A DNA stretch of 64,000 nucleotides. It comes from Actinoplanes sp. N902-109 (GTDB lineage Bacteria; Actinomycetota; Actinomycetes; Mycobacteriales; Micromonosporaceae). Made by a program: the position numbers and the translations under genes. Each line of letters opens with the position of its first letter. The first letter of the stretch is position 1. Shown piece after piece: positions 1 to 7,367 of the stretch. The DNA lies in contig NC_021191.1 of the NCBI RefSeq assembly GCF_000389965.1, positions 5,891,501-5,955,500 of the forward strand. Direction: 5' to 3'. The notes beneath the pieces were generated by a model. That model was given only the letters and a program-made list of their open reading frames with translations, did no database searches and was not told the DNA's origin.

Positions 1-310
1 TGTCATCCATGACCTGGTCGGAGATCTCGGCGCCGGCGCCGCCGCTGCCGGTGTACGCCGAAGCGGCCAGGACCGTGCCCTGGTTGGCCACCCGCAGGAA
101 CGGGGTGCGCAGGCCGCGCTCGCTGAGCAGTTCGTCGACCGCCTCCGGGGAGAGCAGGTCACGGAAGCCGCCCGGGCCGGCCAGCTCGTCGGCCCGGGTG
201 AGCAGCGGCTGACGCCCCCAGTACGCCTCCGCGAACTTGGCCGGGTCGACCGCGACGGCGCGGGACAGGGCCGGGCGGTCGTTGGTGCCGCCCGGCGCTG
301 TGTCAGTCAT
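1..310 (-). CDS. JmjC/cupin_8-type Fe(II)/2-oxoglutarate oxygenase, N-terminal fragment
   Basis: Only the first 103 residues lie in the window; the gene continues past base 1. The start of the protein carries the FAEAYWGRQPLL pattern typical of the N-terminus of JmjC/cupin_8 oxygenases related to the ribosomal-protein hydroxylases, followed by a helical segment (FRDLLSPEAVDELL) and RTPFLRV. The iron-binding HxD/E...H residues would lie outside the window, so activity cannot be checked. Family members hydroxylate amino-acid side chains in proteins or peptides using iron, oxygen and 2-oxoglutarate. The start ATG (308-310) follows a GAGAAG ribosome site and begins only 13 bases after the stop of the repeat-peptide gene upstream, so the two are very probably one transcript. 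That spacing suggests the repeat peptide as substrate, which is inference. Confidence 0.75.
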   Translation of the reverse strand, partial: MTDTAPGGTNDRPALSRAVAVDPAKFAEAYWGRQPLLTRADELAGPGGFRDLLSPEAVDELLSERGLRTPFLRVANQGTVLAASAYTGSGGAGAEISDQVMDD

Positions 311-323
311 GGCCGGTCGCTTC

Positions 324-704
324 TCAGGACGCGGTGCCGTCGGCGCCACCGTCGTGACCGCCCGGGTTCGCGCCACCGTCGGCCGGGCCCTCGCCCGCCG
401 AACCATCCGCGCCACCGTCGTGACCACCCGGGTTCGCGCCACCGTCCGCCGGGCCCTCGCCCGCCGAACCATCCGCGCCACCGTCGTGACCACCCGGGTT
501 CGCGCCACCGTCCGCCGGGCCCTCGCCCGCCGAACCGTCCGCGCCACCGTCGTGACCACCCGGGTTCGCGCCACCGTCCGCCGGGCCCTCGCCCGCCGAA
601 CCATCCGCGCCACCGTCATGGCCGCCCGGGTTGGCGCCGCCGTCGGCCACACCCTCGCCCGAGACGCCGCTGCCGCCGGTGATGTCGTCGTCGCTCAGTC
701 GCAT
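324..704 (-). CDS. Gly/Asp/His-rich tandem-repeat peptide (candidate substrate of the JmjC oxygenase)
   Basis: A 126-residue protein of unknown function. A short unique leader (MRLSDDDITGGSGVSGEG) is followed by five near-identical 22-residue repeats with the core ADGGANPGGHDGG and spacer GADGSAGEGP. It has almost no hydrophobic residues, no signal peptide and no membrane segment, so it should be soluble, acidic and disordered. I place the start at 702-704 because the AGAGGGA ribosome site lies 6 bases before this ATG; the in-frame ATG at 708-710 would touch it. The gene is tightly followed by the oxygenase gene. A leader plus identical core repeats next to a tailoring enzyme is the layout of a multi-core ribosomally made and modified peptide, but a metal-binding or structural protein (Asp/His-rich) is equally possible. 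Confidence 0.7.
   Translation of the reverse strand: MRLSDDDITGGSGVSGEGVADGGANPGGHDGGADGSAGEGPADGGANPGGHDGGADGSAGEGPADGGANPGGHDGGADGSAGEGPADGGANPGGHDGGADGSAGEGPADGGANPGGHDGGADGTAS
351..680 (-). repeat. 66-bp in-frame tandem repeat, five copies
   Basis: Copies begin at 351, 417, 483, 549 and 615, a constant 66-base period (22 codons). The inner copies are nearly identical at the DNA level, while the outermost copy, nearest the start codon, has diverged most. This pattern suggests recent unequal recombination or slippage within the array. Confidence 0.95.
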
Positions 705-710
705 GATCAT

Positions 711-778
711 TCCCTCTCGTCGGTGGACGAGCCGTTCGTACCCGTTTCGATCACCGCATAACCGGGAAGTCGCGTCTG
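711..778. promoter_or_regulatory. Divergent intergenic region between repeat-peptide operon and DUF72 gene
   Basis: This 68-base gap must hold the promoters for both the leftward repeat-peptide/JmjC pair and the rightward DUF72 gene. It is less GC-rich than its flanks (for example the stretch CCCGTTTCGATCACCGCATA). I see no confident -35/-10 pair, so this is a location call only. Confidence 0.35.
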
Positions 779-1519
779 GTGCTGGTGATGGGCACCTCAG
801 GCTGGCAGTACCGGGATTGGCGCGGCGAGGACCGGCTCTACCCGCCGGACCTGCCGCAGCGGCTGTGGCTGGAGAAATTCGCCGAGTCGTTCGCCACCGT
901 CGAGGTCAACAACGCGTTCTACCGGCTGCCGGAGAAGGCGACGTTCGAGAGCTGGCGGACCCGTACGCCGGCGGGTTTCTGTTTCGCGGTCAAGATGAGC
1001 CGCTACCTGACCCACATCAAGCGGCTCAAGGAGCCGGCCGAGCCGGTGGCCCGGTTCCTGGACCGCGCGGCCGGACTGGGCGACAAGCTCGGCCCGGTGC
1101 TGATCCAGCTGCCGCCGACCCTGAAGGTGGACGTCGCGGCGCTGGACGAGACGCTCGGGCTGTTCCCCCGCGAGGTGCGGGTCGCCGTCGAGCCCCGGCA
1201 CGACAGCTGGTGGATCGAACAGGTGCGCGACGTGCTGGCCGCGCACAACGCGGCCCTGTCCTGGGCCGACCGCAAGGGCCGCCCGGTGACCCCGTTGTGG
1301 GTGACCGCGGACTTCGGCTACCTGCGGCTGCACGAGGGCCGGGCCAAGCCGTGGCCGCACTACGGGCGCACCGCGCTGGGCACGTGGCTCGATCGGGTGC
1401 CGGGCGTTCCCACGTACGTGTATTTCAACAACGATCCCGGCGGCGCGGCGGTGACCGACGCCACGACGATGGCCGGGCTCGCCCGCCGCAGAGGCCTGGA
1501 TGTCACCCGCACCCCGTAG
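779..1519 (+). CDS. DUF72 (YecE-like) TIM-barrel protein
   Basis: A 246-residue protein beginning with GTSGWQYRDW and continuing with VEVNNAFYRLP, FCFAVKMSRYLTH and VAVEPRHDSWW, the standard landmarks of the DUF72/YecE family. The family has a TIM-barrel fold with a conserved charged pocket and no settled biochemical role. The start is one of GTG 779, GTG 785 or ATG 788; a GGGAAG site at 764-769 fits the first best. The stop lies inside the upstream extension of the next gene, so the two are probably co-transcribed. A second, only distantly similar DUF72 gene lies at 2312-3184 on the other strand. Confidence 0.9.
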   Translation: MLVMGTSGWQYRDWRGEDRLYPPDLPQRLWLEKFAESFATVEVNNAFYRLPEKATFESWRTRTPAGFCFAVKMSRYLTHIKRLKEPAEPVARFLDRAAGLGDKLGPVLIQLPPTLKVDVAALDETLGLFPREVRVAVEPRHDSWWIEQVRDVLAAHNAALSWADRKGRPVTPLWVTADFGYLRLHEGRAKPWPHYGRTALGTWLDRVPGVPTYVYFNNDPGGAAVTDATTMAGLARRRGLDVTRTP

Positions 1520-1529
1520 GGTGGTCGGA

Positions 1530-2315
1530 GTGCTGAACGTGGTGGAACTGAACGGGCGGGCGCCCGATGTGGCCGAGCTGCACCGGCTCGTCACGATCGA
1601 CTACGGCCACTACACGAGCATGCAGGTGCGCGACGGCCGGGTCCGCGGGCTCGCGCTGCACCTGGCCCGGCTCGCGGACGGCGCCGAGGAGCTGTTCGGC
1701 CACCGCATCGGCGTCGCCGAGGAGCATCGGCTGCTCACCCTGGTGCGGCACGCTCTCGGCCCGGCGCGCGACGCTTCCGTACGGGTGACGCTCGTGCCCG
1801 GCCCGGAGATGGACTCGCCGCCCGACGTGCTGGTGTCGGTCTCCGGCCCGGCGTCCGACGCCCCCGGGCCCGGGCTGCGCCTGCAGACCGTCGGGTACGC
1901 CCGTGATCTGCCCGAGCACAAGCACCGCGGCACGTTCATGCTCAACTACCACCTGCGCGAGGCCCGGCTGGCCGGCTTCGACGACCGGGTGTTCGCCGGT
2001 CCGGACGGCACGGTCAGCGAGGGCACCTCGTGGAACCTGGCGCTGTGGGACGGTGAGCGGGTGGTGTGGCCCGCCGCGCCGATGCTCAAGGGGGTCAGCA
2101 TGGTGCTGCTGCAGATCGCCATGTCGATGAACGGCACACCGTGGACGCTGCGCCCGGTCGCCGCGGCCGAGCTGACCTCGTTCGCCGGCGCGGCCACGGT
2201 CAACTCGCGCGGCATCCGCGACGTGGCCAGCATCGACGAGGTCCCGCTGGTGGACCACCGGCTGGCCAAGATCCTCACCGAGACCTGGAACGAGGTGCCC
2301 TGGGACGAGCTCTAA
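1530..2315 (+). CDS. Class IV aminotransferase family protein (aminodeoxychorismate lyase/BCAT-like)
   Basis: A 261-residue PLP-fold IV protein. The segment EHKHRGTFMLNYHLREARLAGFDD holds the lysine expected to bind pyridoxal phosphate and the K...N...A...G pattern of the family, followed by the GTVSEGTSWNLALW block that contacts the cofactor phosphate. Family members are branched-chain or D-amino-acid aminotransferases or 4-amino-4-deoxychorismate lyases; the substrate cannot be read from sequence. I choose GTG 1530 because an AGGG site (1518-1521) sits 8 bases upstream; an ATG at 1500 would overlap the DUF72 gene and has no ribosome site. The stop overlaps the convergent DUF72 gene by 4 bases. 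Confidence 0.8.
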   Translation: MLNVVELNGRAPDVAELHRLVTIDYGHYTSMQVRDGRVRGLALHLARLADGAEELFGHRIGVAEEHRLLTLVRHALGPARDASVRVTLVPGPEMDSPPDVLVSVSGPASDAPGPGLRLQTVGYARDLPEHKHRGTFMLNYHLREARLAGFDDRVFAGPDGTVSEGTSWNLALWDGERVVWPAAPMLKGVSMVLLQIAMSMNGTPWTLRPVAAAELTSFAGAATVNSRGIRDVASIDEVPLVDHRLAKILTETWNEVPWDEL

Positions 2316-3184
2316 TCGCTGCCCAGCAGGTCGGTCAATGTGCGGGCATTGCGCTGGGCACTGTCGCCGGCGCAGTTGTTCATGAATACCTGGGTGCGGT
2401 CGGTCTGGGCGGCGAGCTTTTTCAGCCGGGGCACCCAGGCCGACAGTTCCGCGGCGGAGTAGTCGTAATTGAATTTCTCGTAGATGTCGCGGCTGGTCCA
2501 CTTGTCGCTGTGCCCGTGGAAGCGCACCACGGCCAGGTCAGCGGTGGCCTCGGCGATCGGCGGCACCGACGACTTGTGCCCCTGCGGCATGTCCACGCAG
2601 ACCAGGGGCAGTTCGTTGGCCCGCAGGAAGTCGAGCGTCTCGGCGGCGTTGTCGCCCTCGAACCACGAGGCGTTGCGGAACTCGAAGACCGGGCGCAGTG
2701 GCTTCACCCGGGCCACGACCTCCCGCAGGAAGTCCTTGTTGGACCGCTTGATGCCCCACCACGGCGGGAACTGGAACAGCAGCGCCCCGAGCTTGCCCGC
2801 GTCGGCGAGCGGGTCCAGGGCGGAGAGAAACCTGGTCCAGATCTCCTCGTACGTCTGGGCCGGCAGGTCACCGGGGTAGACGTTCTTCTTGTCGGTGACC
2901 GGTCGCAGGTCCTTGTAGATCGCCGACACCTTGGTCGGGTGGCCGGTCAGCAGGCTGAACGCCTTGATGTTGAAGGTGAAGCCGGCCGGCGTGCGCTGCG
3001 CCCACAGCCGCGCGGTCTGCTCGGCGGGCGGCCCGTAGTAGGTCGCGTCCACCTCCACCACCGGGAACTGCTCGGCGTAGTAGGCGAGCCGGCGCTCCGG
3101 CGTGTTCGCGGCGGCCGGGTACCACCCCGAGGCGATCAACGTCTTGTCGGTCCACGACGCCGTGCCGACCTGAATCTCACCCAT
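2312..3184 (-). CDS. DUF72 (YecE-like) protein, second copy
   Basis: A 290-residue DUF72 protein with the landmarks IQVGTASWTDKT, VEVDATYYGPP, FTFNIKAFSLLTGHPTK, LLFQFPPWW and FEFRNASWF, ending VFMNNCAGDSAQRNA. It belongs to a longer subfamily than the copy at 779-1519 and is not a recent duplicate. The start is ATG 3182-3184; a TTG two codons upstream is possible but unneeded. It runs convergently into the aminotransferase gene with a 4-base overlap of coding ends. No catalytic role is established for the family. Confidence 0.9.
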   Translation of the reverse strand: MGEIQVGTASWTDKTLIASGWYPAAANTPERRLAYYAEQFPVVEVDATYYGPPAEQTARLWAQRTPAGFTFNIKAFSLLTGHPTKVSAIYKDLRPVTDKKNVYPGDLPAQTYEEIWTRFLSALDPLADAGKLGALLFQFPPWWGIKRSNKDFLREVVARVKPLRPVFEFRNASWFEGDNAAETLDFLRANELPLVCVDMPQGHKSSVPPIAEATADLAVVRFHGHSDKWTSRDIYEKFNYDYSAAELSAWVPRLKKLAAQTDRTQVFMNNCAGDSAQRNARTLTDLLGSD

Positions 3185-3254
3185 CCGCAAAAACTAGCGC
3201 CGGATGTGGCGATCCGCCGCCCAGCGTGTGCGGACGGCGGATCCCGATGCTTGT

Positions 3255-3677
3255 TCAGCCCGCGCGACGCTCGCGGTTGGCCTTGCAGTTGACACACGTC
3301 GTGGCCGACGGGAACACCTCGAGCCGCTCCACCGGGATCGGGTTCGAGCAGCCCTCGCAGTTGCCGTACGAGCCCTCGTCGAGCCGCTGCAGGGCGACTT
3401 CCGCCTGCGTACGCCGGTCGAGCAGGGTCCGCAGCAGCGACGTCGCCGCGTCGCGCTCGGCGGTCTTGGACCCGCTGTCCGCCTGGTCGTCACCGGCAGC
3501 GTCGCCGATCTCGACCAGCCGCAGCCGCTGGTTCTCCTCGACGGCCTGTTCGTACTCGACGTTCAGGTCGTCGAACCGGGCCTGCAGCAGCACCCGGATC
3601 CGCTCGACGTCGTCGGCCGAGCGACCCTTGGCGGTGTCCGCACCTTTACCCGTGATGACCGCGCTGTTGACGAGCAT
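3255..3677 (-). CDS. DksA/TraR-type zinc-finger protein
   Basis: A 140-residue protein with a long helical coiled-coil-like middle (about residues 25-105, ERIRVLLQARFDDLNVEYEQ onward) and a C-terminal zinc finger CEGC...CVNC, separated by PIPVERLEVFPSATT. This is the DksA/TraR plan: such proteins insert a coiled coil into the RNA polymerase secondary channel and tune transcription, often with ppGpp. The coiled-coil-tip acidic pair typical of DksA is not obvious, so whether it binds the channel in the same way is uncertain. A GGGGAG site precedes the ATG. A perfect SigB/F-type promoter lies 80 bases upstream, suggesting general-stress control. Confidence 0.85.
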   Translation of the reverse strand: MLVNSAVITGKGADTAKGRSADDVERIRVLLQARFDDLNVEYEQAVEENQRLRLVEIGDAAGDDQADSGSKTAERDAATSLLRTLLDRRTQAEVALQRLDEGSYGNCEGCSNPIPVERLEVFPSATTCVNCKANRERRAG

Positions 3678-3757
3678 GTGCTCCCCTGCCCTTCCCTCTG
3701 CCCCTGCCGGTGGACTCCCCCGCGACGACGCCTCGTGTCACACCGTGGTGCCGCCTG

Positions 3758-3782
3758 ATACCCACCGGCGAAGATCCCAAAC
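3758..3782 (-). promoter_or_regulatory. SigB/SigF-type promoter for the DksA-like gene
   Basis: On the minus strand the sequence reads GTTT (3782-3779), 15 bases, then GGGTAT (3763-3758), an exact match to the actinobacterial general-stress consensus GTTT-N15-17-GGGTAT. It implies an untranslated leader of roughly 70 bases before the start at 3677. Confidence 0.7.
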
Positions 3783-3886
3783 GGGACCCCCGCAAAAAAG
3801 TAACCGCAGCATAACTGTCAGTGCTCGACATCGCCACGGACTGCCCAAACAAGCTACAAATTCGCAGGTCAGAGGTCTTGATTCAC

Positions 3887-4513
3887 TCACGTGAGGACGA
3901 GCGCCGGCCGCCGCGGATCATCCAGACGGACGACAACATCAGCGAACCCCGCCGGCCCGACCTCGTCGCGATACCGTTCCAGCGCCGGCAACGTCCAGCG
4001 GTCCGCACCCGCGGTGCGCCGCAGCAACGCGGCCTGCGAGAGTTCCAGATGGACGGTGAGATCGAACGGCAACCCGGCGCCCAGCAGCAAAGGCCCGTCG
4101 ACGATCACCACGGCATTGCCCGGCAGCTCCCGGTACGGCTCCCGGGCGGCCCGATCGATCACCGCATCCCACAACCGGGTCACCACCCGCCCGCTGCCCC
4201 CCGGCCCCGCCGGATCGAGCACCTCCCGGCGCAACCCCGCCTCGTCCAGCCAGCCCTGATAGTACGATTCCGGATTGGTCCGCCCGAACTCCAGCCGCGT
4301 CGAAGCCGGCCGCAGGAAGTCACCGGCCCTGACCCGCACAGCCGGCCGCCCCCGCACCCGCAACGGGTCGGCCAGGGCATCGGCCAGGGCACCCGGCTCA
4401 GCCGCATCAGCCCCGTCGACCGCCACCCGGACCCGGCCCTGCGGCCACTCCGCCACCACCCGGTCGGCCAGCTGCTCAACCAGGCTGCCAATCGAAACGG
4501 GCCGCACCTGCAC
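3887..4513 (-). CDS. Uridine-kinase-like P-loop protein with degenerate Walker A
   Basis: A 208-residue protein related to the uridine kinase-like NTPases of actinobacteria. It retains VRVAVDG, the region RVRAGDFLRPASTRLEFGR, ESYYQGWLDEAGLRREVLDP and the VIVDGPLLLG strand. The position where a Walker A (GxxxxGKS/T) should stand reads GADAAEPGALADALA, with no lysine, so phosphotransfer by the usual mechanism is doubtful. It may be a binding or regulatory homologue. The start is GTG 4511-4513, with an AGGATT site upstream; GTG 4507 is an alternative. The gene stands alone, with a repeat-rich gap upstream. Confidence 0.7.
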   Translation of the reverse strand: MQVRPVSIGSLVEQLADRVVAEWPQGRVRVAVDGADAAEPGALADALADPLRVRGRPAVRVRAGDFLRPASTRLEFGRTNPESYYQGWLDEAGLRREVLDPAGPGGSGRVVTRLWDAVIDRAAREPYRELPGNAVVIVDGPLLLGAGLPFDLTVHLELSQAALLRRTAGADRWTLPALERYRDEVGPAGFADVVVRLDDPRRPALVLT

Positions 4514-5564
4514 CCGCGAATCCTAGCTCCGCCCCGCCTACCGCCCGGACGCCGCGCGCCTACCGCCCGGACGCCCCTTTCCGCCTCATCCCGACACACC
4601 GGCCCGGACACGCCCGACAGGAGCTGACACGCCTGGGGCTCGGCCGACCGCGTGCAGGCTCAAACCTCCACGGCAGACGTCAGCTACGTCGAGGCCTCAG
4701 TCCGACACACCCGCGTCAGGACACACATGCGTCAGCGCACGCCAGCCGCAGCCCGACACGCCGAGCGAGCCGGGACACGACACGCGCGGCATAGTCCGAC
4801 ACGCCCGGGAACCGCGGGAAACGATCCAGTGCGGCACAGTCCGGATCCCACCCGGCATGCCCGAGCTCCTCGCGACACACCCGGGAACCACCATCAGGCA
4901 ACGCGCCGCGCTACCCAACGAATGACAGACAGACACGCCGGGAATCGGCACGCCAAGGGTCACGCCCCGGGGACCTGTACGCCCGCGATCGACACGCCCA
5001 GGATCACGCGCCCGGAATCGCTCGCCAGAGCCGCTCGCCGGGATCACGCGCCCGAGTCGAAGAGGCCACGCCCGGAGTCGCGCCACGGAACCTGCACGGC
5101 AGCGATTGACACGCCCAGGATCACGCGCCCGGGATCGCAAGCCCGGAGGTGGACGCGCCCGGGGGTGGACGCGCCCGGGGGTGGACACGCCCAGTTCGGA
5201 GAGGACACGCCCGGGAAAACCACGACCGAGCAAAGCGGGACGGACGGCGCCAGCACCGCACGGAAGGAGCCGGCGCAGCGAAGCCCCGAGCGATCCGCGC
5301 AAGCAACCTCTGCATGCAGCCGGCGCAAGCAGCCTTCCGAACGCGGCGGTGGCGAGCAGGCTTTCGTACCCGGCTACGAGATGCGGTCTTTCGCGCGCAA
5401 CCAGGACAAGCAGCTCTTCCACAAGCCAGGAGCAGCTAGGGCAAACAGCCCTTGCACCGGCGGCGGGCCCCCGACGAGCCGGTCGAGACCCTGAAGCCAG
5501 GAGCAGCTGGACATGCAGCTGCTGCACAAGCCAGGAGCAGCCGACGCGGCTACCCGCAGGCGTG
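4514..5564. repeat. Long intergenic region of degenerate short repeats
   Basis: About 1.05 kb without a convincing gene. It is built of decayed repeats: GCCTACCGCCCGGACGCC twice near 4537-4577; the theme GACACGCCC(G/A)GG scattered many times; a block of about 50 bases present at about 4969-5018 and again near 5087-5136; GGTGGACGCGCCCGGG three times in tandem around 5152-5197; and AAGCCAGGAGCAGC three times between about 5430 and 5545. All long open frames are Arg/His/Thr/Pro-rich translations of the repeats and have no ribosome site or family resemblance. The promoter for the uridine-kinase-like gene should lie near its left end but is not recognisable. Confidence 0.75.
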
Positions 5565-6134
5565 TCAGCTCTGCGGGTCCAGCACGATCTGGGCGTCGTC
5601 GGCCAGGCGGTAGCCCACGCCGTACACGGTGGTGATCAGCGGGACGTCGCCCATTTTGACGCGGAGGCGGCGGACGTGGACGTCGACTGTGCGTTCGCCG
5701 GTGTGTTCGTAGCCCCAGACGGCGGTGAGGAGCTGGGTGCGGCTGAAGACCCGGCGGGGGTGGTCGGCCAGGTATTGCAGGAGGTCGAACTCGAGGCGAG
5801 TCAGGGGCATCAGCTCGCCGGCCAGCAGCACCTGGCGGGACGCCAGGAGGAGGCGGACCTCGGGGCCGGCGTGCAGCGGGGTGAGCTCGCCGGCCGGGTG
5901 GGCGTGGGCGGGCGCCGGCCCGGGGGACGGCTCGACTGCGATGGCGCCCTCGCCCGCCTCGACCAGCTCGCAGACCGCCTCGAGCAGCCGCTTGGCCTGC
6001 GGCGGCAGGGTGTCGCCGGTGAGCGGGATGTTGAGCGTCACGGTCAGCGCCGCGGGCGGTTGGATGCGGGTGACCAGGGCCCCGCTGGTCACCTGATGTC
6101 GTCCGTGACGTCCCGCCAGGGCCGTGACCGGCAT
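5565..6134 (-). CDS. Winged-helix transcriptional regulator without receiver domain (OmpR/PhoB C-terminal type)
   Basis: A 189-residue protein. The C-terminal half (about residues 92-182) is a complete OmpR/PhoB-type winged helix: LTRLEFDLLQYLADHPRRVFSRTQLLTAVWG, then RTVDVHVRRLRVKMGD and ITTVYGVGYRL. The N-terminal half has no Asp-phosphorylation receiver; it is a short beta-rich segment (LTVTLNIPLTGDTLPPQAKRLLEAV) of unknown role. Such orphan winged-helix proteins are common in actinobacteria and may dimerise or respond to an undefined ligand. The start ATG 6132-6134 has GGGGAG 8 bases upstream. The stop is followed by the 1-kb repeat region. Confidence 0.85.
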   Translation of the reverse strand: MPVTALAGRHGRHQVTSGALVTRIQPPAALTVTLNIPLTGDTLPPQAKRLLEAVCELVEAGEGAIAVEPSPGPAPAHAHPAGELTPLHAGPEVRLLLASRQVLLAGELMPLTRLEFDLLQYLADHPRRVFSRTQLLTAVWGYEHTGERTVDVHVRRLRVKMGDVPLITTVYGVGYRLADDAQIVLDPQS

Positions 6135-6215
6135 GATGACAGCTCCCCCTGCGAATGCATTTAATGGGCTCCGCGAAAACGGCGCGCCGAATTATGTCCC
6201 CGATAACCGCGATCG

Positions 6216-6245
6216 ATATTTCCGGGGTCGTGTCCGACGGGTCAA
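6216..6245 (-). promoter_or_regulatory. Candidate vegetative promoter for the winged-helix regulator
   Basis: On the minus strand TTGACC (6245-6240) is followed after 18 bases by AAATAT (6221-6216), within an unusually AT-rich stretch for this window. The -35 is near consensus and the -10 is weak. It lies about 80 bases before the start at 6134. The rest of 6135-6324 shows no gene. Confidence 0.3.
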
Positions 6246-6324
6246 GGCAGCATCCACATAGTGGGAAGACCGTTCCAGAAGTCGCTTTTCCGGGACGTGG
6301 GAATTGCGATTACCGTCACGTCGG

Positions 6325-6741
6325 CTAACGGACGCCCTCCGTTTGCGCGCGGCTGGAATTGTTAACGTGCGCTGCCGGGGGCAGCCGCCATCCCGGCAAC
6401 GACGGCCAGCGCACCGTCAGCACCACTGTCTGCTCCTCCCGGGCCTGCCAGGAGTGGTCGTGCCCGGGTCCCCAGACCACGTAGTCGCCCGGCTCGCGCA
6501 GCAGGACGGTGCGGTCGCGCAGTTCGATGTCGAACGAGCCGCGGATGAGCACCAGCAGCGCCGTACGGGTCTCCCGAGTGGCCCAGGCGGCCCGCCGCTC
6601 CCCCGCCGGGTGCACCCCCCACTTGACTTCCACGTCCGTGCTGTGCAGCAGGTTGCCCGGGGGCATGAAATGACCCAGCAGCCAACCCTGGTTGGCCGCG
6701 CCGTCCGTACCGGCGCGGCCGACATAGACTCCGTCGGTCAC
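6325..6741 (-). CDS. Small cupin-fold protein
   Basis: A 138-residue protein that reads as one cupin barrel: FMPPGNLLHSTDVEVKWGVHPAGERR, then TRTALLVLIRGSFDIELRDRTVLLREPGDYVVWGPGHDHSWQARE and TVVLTVRWP. The block PGDYVVWGPGHDHSW is the second conserved cupin motif; metal ligands appear only partly conserved. Relatives are sometimes labelled signal peptidase I, which this is not: there is no Ser/Lys dyad or membrane anchor. I choose GTG 6739-6741, 8-9 bases after GGAGGGA; a longer start at 6774 has no ribosome site. It is divergent from the ankyrin gene, with about 56 bases between. Confidence 0.65.
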   Translation of the reverse strand: MTDGVYVGRAGTDGAANQGWLLGHFMPPGNLLHSTDVEVKWGVHPAGERRAAWATRETRTALLVLIRGSFDIELRDRTVLLREPGDYVVWGPGHDHSWQAREEQTVVLTVRWPSLPGWRLPPAAHVNNSSRAQTEGVR

Positions 6742-6797
6742 GTACGAAGCTCCCTCCGCGAATGTGGGCCGCACATCAGCACCGTAGGCTGAGCCGC

Positions 6798-7367
6798 ATG
6801 GCCGAGGAATTGGATGCCGAAACGATCGCGTACGCGCACCGGATGTTCAACCTCGCGCGCACCGGTGGCGCTGCCGAACTCGCCGGCCAGCTCGCCCATG
6901 GGCTGCCCGCCAACCTCACCAACGAAAAGGGTGACACGCTGCTGATCCTGGCGGCGTACCACAACCATCCCGGCACCGTCGCGGCCCTGCTGGAGCAGGG
7001 CGCCGACCCGGCCCGGGTCAACGATCGCGGGCAGACCGCGCTGGCCGCCGCGGTGTTCCGCAGGAACGCCGAGACCGTGACGCTGCTGCTCGCCGCCGGC
7101 GCCCGGCCCGAGGACGGCAACCCCAGCGCGCTGGCCACCGCCGCGTTCTTCAACCTGCCCGAGATGGCCGCCCTGCTGCAAGGCCGCCCGCAAGCCGACA
7201 CCGCCGAGGAAAGCGACGCTGGTCACGAAGGCGACGCCAAGGAAGGCCACGCCGCCCACGAAGGCGACGCCAAGGAAAGCCACGCCGCCCACGAAGCCGA
7301 CGCCGAGGAAGGCGCCGCGACGGCCCGCGCGCAGGGGGAAGCCGCCGCGACCCCGCAAGAAGCATGA
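6798..7367 (+). CDS. Ankyrin-repeat protein with acidic His/Glu-rich tail
   Basis: A 189-residue protein. Residues about 35-130 form three to four ankyrin units (GDTLLILAAYHNHPGTVAALLEQGADP, RGQTALAAAVFRRNAETVTLLLAAGARP, PSALATAAFFNLPEMAALL), a protein-binding scaffold. The C-terminal 55 residues are a charged, disordered tail made of an 11-residue unit HEGDAKEGHAA repeated three times. The ATG at 6798 is preferred over an upstream frame extension because it matches the family start (MAEELDAETIAYAHRMF). The stop overlaps the next start (ATGA, 7364-7367), so the two genes are translationally coupled. Confidence 0.85.
   Translation: MAEELDAETIAYAHRMFNLARTGGAAELAGQLAHGLPANLTNEKGDTLLILAAYHNHPGTVAALLEQGADPARVNDRGQTALAAAVFRRNAETVTLLLAAGARPEDGNPSALATAAFFNLPEMAALLQGRPQADTAEESDAGHEGDAKEGHAAHEGDAKESHAAHEADAEEGAATARAQGEAAATPQEA
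7224..7322 (+). repeat. 33-bp in-frame tandem repeat in the ankyrin gene tail
   Basis: Three units start at 7224, 7257 and 7290 (period 33 bases, 11 codons), beginning CACGAAG. They encode HEGDAKEGHAA, HEGDAKESHAA and HEADAEEGAA-like units. The repeat tail is likely to vary in copy number between strains. Confidence 0.9.

Noticed and set aside
237..761. Plus-strand Arg/Ala/Thr-rich repeat protein
   Set aside because: The opposite strand carries the repeat peptide with a good start site, directly upstream of the oxygenase gene.
4652..5494. Plus-strand frame rich in Arg, His, Thr and Pro
   Set aside because: It is a translation of the degenerate repeats, with no ribosome site or recognisable domain.
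6325..6741. Signal peptidase I
   Set aside because: No Ser/Lys catalytic pair and no membrane anchor; the sequence is a cupin barrel.
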